Positions 5,861 to 7,726 of a stretch of DNA of 7,726 nucleotides are shown in pieces (the first letter of the stretch is position 1; each line of letters starts with the position of its first letter). The notes under the pieces were generated by a model that saw nothing but the letters and a program-made list of their open reading frames with translations, did not search any database and had not been told where the DNA came from. The translations under genes and the position numbers were made by a program. Source of the stretch: Capsulimonas sp. (GTDB lineage Bacteria; Armatimonadota; Armatimonadia; Armatimonadales; Capsulimonadaceae); the NCBI GenBank assembly GCA_025963815.1, contig JAOQAA010000137.1:1-7726 (forward strand), given 5' to 3'.

Positions 5861-7237
5861 ATGATGAAAGAAGAAAATGCAGGCTGGTTCCGGCCGCTGC
5901 TTCGGGGATTAGCGGTCGCGGCGGCGATCGCGGCGGTGACGACGGTGGGGATTACCCGTCAGCGCCTGATCGCCGCCGGTGAAACGCCGCAGGCGCACAA
6001 GCGAATCCCGGTCTATTACTGGCACATGTGGGGCGGCGAGTGGCTGCCGTCCATGACGAAAGTCGTCACCGATTTTAACGCGAGTCAAGACAAGTATGAG
6101 GTCATCGCGCTGCAAGTGCCGCCCGCGGAGAGCGAAGCCAAATTCTTGATGTCGGTGGCGGGTGGGTCGCCTCCGGATGTGATGGTCCAGTGGACAAACG
6201 CCATCAGCACCTGGTCGCAGGGCGATGTGCTTCAGCCGCTGGACACTCACATGACGCCGGAGGAGAAGCGGTTCTTCCTGAACGACACCTATCCCGTCGT
6301 CCACGAAAACGGCTGGTACAAGGGGCATCTGTACGGCATGATCATCAATATGGATGTGAACGCCTGCTACTATCGCGCCGATCAATTTCGGGAGGCGGGC
6401 CTTGACCCGGACCACTTCCCCAAGACTTTGGAAGAGCTGACGGCGATTAGCCGCAAGCTCGATCGAAAAGATGCAAACGGGCGCTTTACGCGCATTGGAT
6501 TTCTGCCGGCGTCCTTGCAGATGTATGCCCCCTCGTTCGGCGGCGGATTCTACGATCCGGCCAAAGACGATGTGCTGCTGAACACTCCAGAGAACCTGCG
6601 CGCGCTGAACTACATCGTCGATACCAACAAGCAGCTCGGGCTCGACAAAGTGCGCCGATTCAATGCCGGCTTGAAGTCCCAGAGCGGCATCGATTGGCCC
6701 TTTATCGACGGCGAGCTCTCAGTTACTCTCGACGGCCAGTGGCGCGTCAAGCAAATAAAGATGTTTAAGCCAGATCTGGATTACCGGGTGGCGCCCTTGC
6801 CGCCGCCGGCGGGCGGCAAGCCGGGGGCAAGCTTTTCGAACGTGAGCTTTCTAACGATTCCGGCCGGCGCCAAGCATTCCGAAGGCGCCTGGGAGTTTAT
6901 CAAATTCTGGTCAGGGCTGGACAATCCCGGCGCCGCCGCGAAATACGCGACGGGCTTTTCCTGGCTGCCGTCCTCGCCGCAGATGGCGAAGTCGCCAGAC
7001 TACCAGGCGTATCTGCGAGAGAATCCGAAGTTCCAGACCTTCGTGGACCTTGCCGCCAGCCCGAATATCATCACAACACCGCCGGTTCCATACCAGCTGT
7101 ACTTGATGGATCGTATCGGCTCGGTGGACGATCTTGCGGAGCGTGGTTCGCTGACGCCGGTTCAGGCGCTGACCAAGCTGGAAACAGACACGGCGCGCGA
7201 GCGCGCTCGGCGGACAGGGCTGGGATATGATCAATGA
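5861..7237 (+). CDS. ABC sugar-binding protein, family 1 extracellular solute-binding
   Basis: A 458-residue substrate-capture subunit of the sugar importer, expected on the outer face of the inner membrane. The N-terminus (charged residues to about 15, then hydrophobic 17-31, followed by R-Q-R) is an export signal with no lipobox cysteine and no clear signal-peptidase I site, so it may stay as a membrane anchor. The mature part begins with the strand V-Y-Y-W-H-M-W-G-G-E, typical of this family. It continues with G-G-S-P-P-D-V (101-107), an L-Y-G-M-I-I-N-M-D stretch near 158-165, and a D-G-E-L-S-V-T-L-D-G-Q-W segment. Aromatics such as W54, W57, W61 and W111 could stack on sugar rings. I chose ATG 5861 (ATG 5864 is equally possible, with GAAAG 5853-5857 as a weak ribosome site) because the GTG at 5780 lies in the inverted repeat and would add a non-signal leader. 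The stop is followed after 22 bases by the second permease. Confidence 0.9.
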   Translation: MMKEENAGWFRPLLRGLAVAAAIAAVTTVGITRQRLIAAGETPQAHKRIPVYYWHMWGGEWLPSMTKVVTDFNASQDKYEVIALQVPPAESEAKFLMSVAGGSPPDVMVQWTNAISTWSQGDVLQPLDTHMTPEEKRFFLNDTYPVVHENGWYKGHLYGMIINMDVNACYYRADQFREAGLDPDHFPKTLEELTAISRKLDRKDANGRFTRIGFLPASLQMYAPSFGGGFYDPAKDDVLLNTPENLRALNYIVDTNKQLGLDKVRRFNAGLKSQSGIDWPFIDGELSVTLDGQWRVKQIKMFKPDLDYRVAPLPPPAGGKPGASFSNVSFLTIPAGAKHSEGAWEFIKFWSGLDNPGAAAKYATGFSWLPSSPQMAKSPDYQAYLRENPKFQTFVDLAASPNIITTPPVPYQLYLMDRIGSVDDLAERGSLTPVQALTKLETDTARERARRTGLGYDQ

Positions 7238-7248
7238 GCCTCCGGGCC

Positions 7249-7253
7249 AGGAG
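7249..7253 (+). promoter_or_regulatory. Shine-Dalgarno site selecting a TTG start for the MalG-type permease
   Basis: AGGAG lies 6 bases before TTG 7260, the best ribosome site in the window. It favours TTG 7260 over the in-frame ATG at 7227, which overlaps the binding-protein gene and has only a weak upstream purine run. Confidence 0.7.
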
Positions 7254-7259
7254 ACGCCT

Positions 7260-7726
7260 TTGAATACGACGACAAAATCCGCCCCGGCGGCAAGCATAAA
7301 ACCGAGCGTTCTTCAGCAGACCGTGCGGCGCGCGCGCAAGCGGTTGACGGGCCTTTCGATGAGCCAGAAGTTCGCGGCGCACTTCGTGCTGCTGCTGCTC
7401 TGCATCCCCGCGCTGCTGCCGCTCGCCTGGATGATCTCAACCTCGCTCAAACCGAGCACGCAGATCTTCGCCAAGAGCAACACACTGACACTGGAAAGTC
7501 TGCTGCCGCATCCAGCGCAGTGGAGCAACTACCCGACCGCCCTGCACGCGGTCCCATTTGAGCTATATCTGTGCAACACGCTGATGCTGTGCGCGTTCAC
7601 GGTGGTCGGCGCCGTCTTCTCCAGCGCCCTGGTCGCGTATGGAGTTGGGCGAGTGGAGTTCCGGGGCAAATCTGCTTGGTTCATGCTGATGATCGCCACC
7701 CTCGCCCTGCCCGCGCAGGTGACCAG
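7260..7726 (+). CDS. Carbohydrate ABC transporter permease, MalG type, 3'-partial
   Basis: The first 155 residues of the second inner-membrane subunit of the importer; the gene runs off the window. A basic cytoplasmic tail (R-R-A-R-K-R near 23-28) precedes the first membrane segment at about 41-61, which ends with the family signature W-M-I-S-T-S-L-K-P. A periplasmic stretch with W88-S-N-Y follows. The second segment, about 102-128, runs into A-Y-G-V-G-R-V-E-F-R-G-K, and the third ends L-A-L-P-A-Q-V-T at the window edge; these match MalG/CUT1 permeases closely. The EAA loop lies beyond the window. Start chosen at TTG 7260 for its AGGAG site; ATG 7227 would add 11 residues and overlap the upstream gene. 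It should pair with the MalF-type permease encoded before the repeat. Confidence 0.9.
   Translation, partial: MNTTTKSAPAASIKPSVLQQTVRRARKRLTGLSMSQKFAAHFVLLLLCIPALLPLAWMISTSLKPSTQIFAKSNTLTLESLLPHPAQWSNYPTALHAVPFELYLCNTLMLCAFTVVGAVFSSALVAYGVGRVEFRGKSAWFMLMIATLALPAQVT

Overview
The window is a GC-rich, densely packed stretch with every credible gene on the plus strand. It reads as one carbohydrate-uptake and breakdown operon, cut at both ends. It contains no rRNA, tRNA or other phylogenetic marker. The high G/C at third codon positions, the mix of a spherulin-4-type hydrolase, tandem Gfo/Idh/MocA oxidoreductases and a MalF/MalG-type importer, and TTG starts with Shine-Dalgarno sites fit a soil or plant-surface saprophyte. 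My best guess is Armatimonadota (Capsulimonas-like), with Planctomycetota or Chloroflexota as alternatives. This is inference from overall style, not proof.

Layout: (1) 2-1966, the 3' part of a large protein that looks like a glycoside hydrolase of no family I can name (N-terminal beta-rich region, TIM-barrel-like middle, C-terminal beta domain). (2) 1963-2955 and (3) 2952-3950, two different Gfo/Idh/MocA oxidoreductases, each joined to the preceding gene by an ATGA stop/start overlap. (4) 3962-4717, a secreted spherulin-4 (GH135-like) protein that starts at TTG. (5) 4756-5634, a MalF-type permease. (6) 5673-5820 (core), a nested inverted-repeat element filling the only large gap. (7) 5861-7237, a family 1 sugar-binding protein with an N-terminal membrane segment and no lipobox. 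(8) 7260-7726, the start of a MalG-type permease that runs off the window.

Working model (inference): the spherulin-4 protein, perhaps with the first protein, cuts a polysaccharide outside the cytoplasm. The binding protein and two permeases import the fragments, using an ATPase not encoded here. The two NAD(P)-type oxidoreductases then oxidise or epimerise the released sugars. The GH135 link points towards an N-acetylgalactosamine-containing polymer, but nothing in the sequence fixes the substrate. The two most distinctive items are the roughly 150-bp multi-hairpin repeat between a permease and the binding protein, and the second oxidoreductase, whose usual glycine-rich nucleotide-binding motif is replaced by a Ser-Phe-Ala-His-Met-His sequence.
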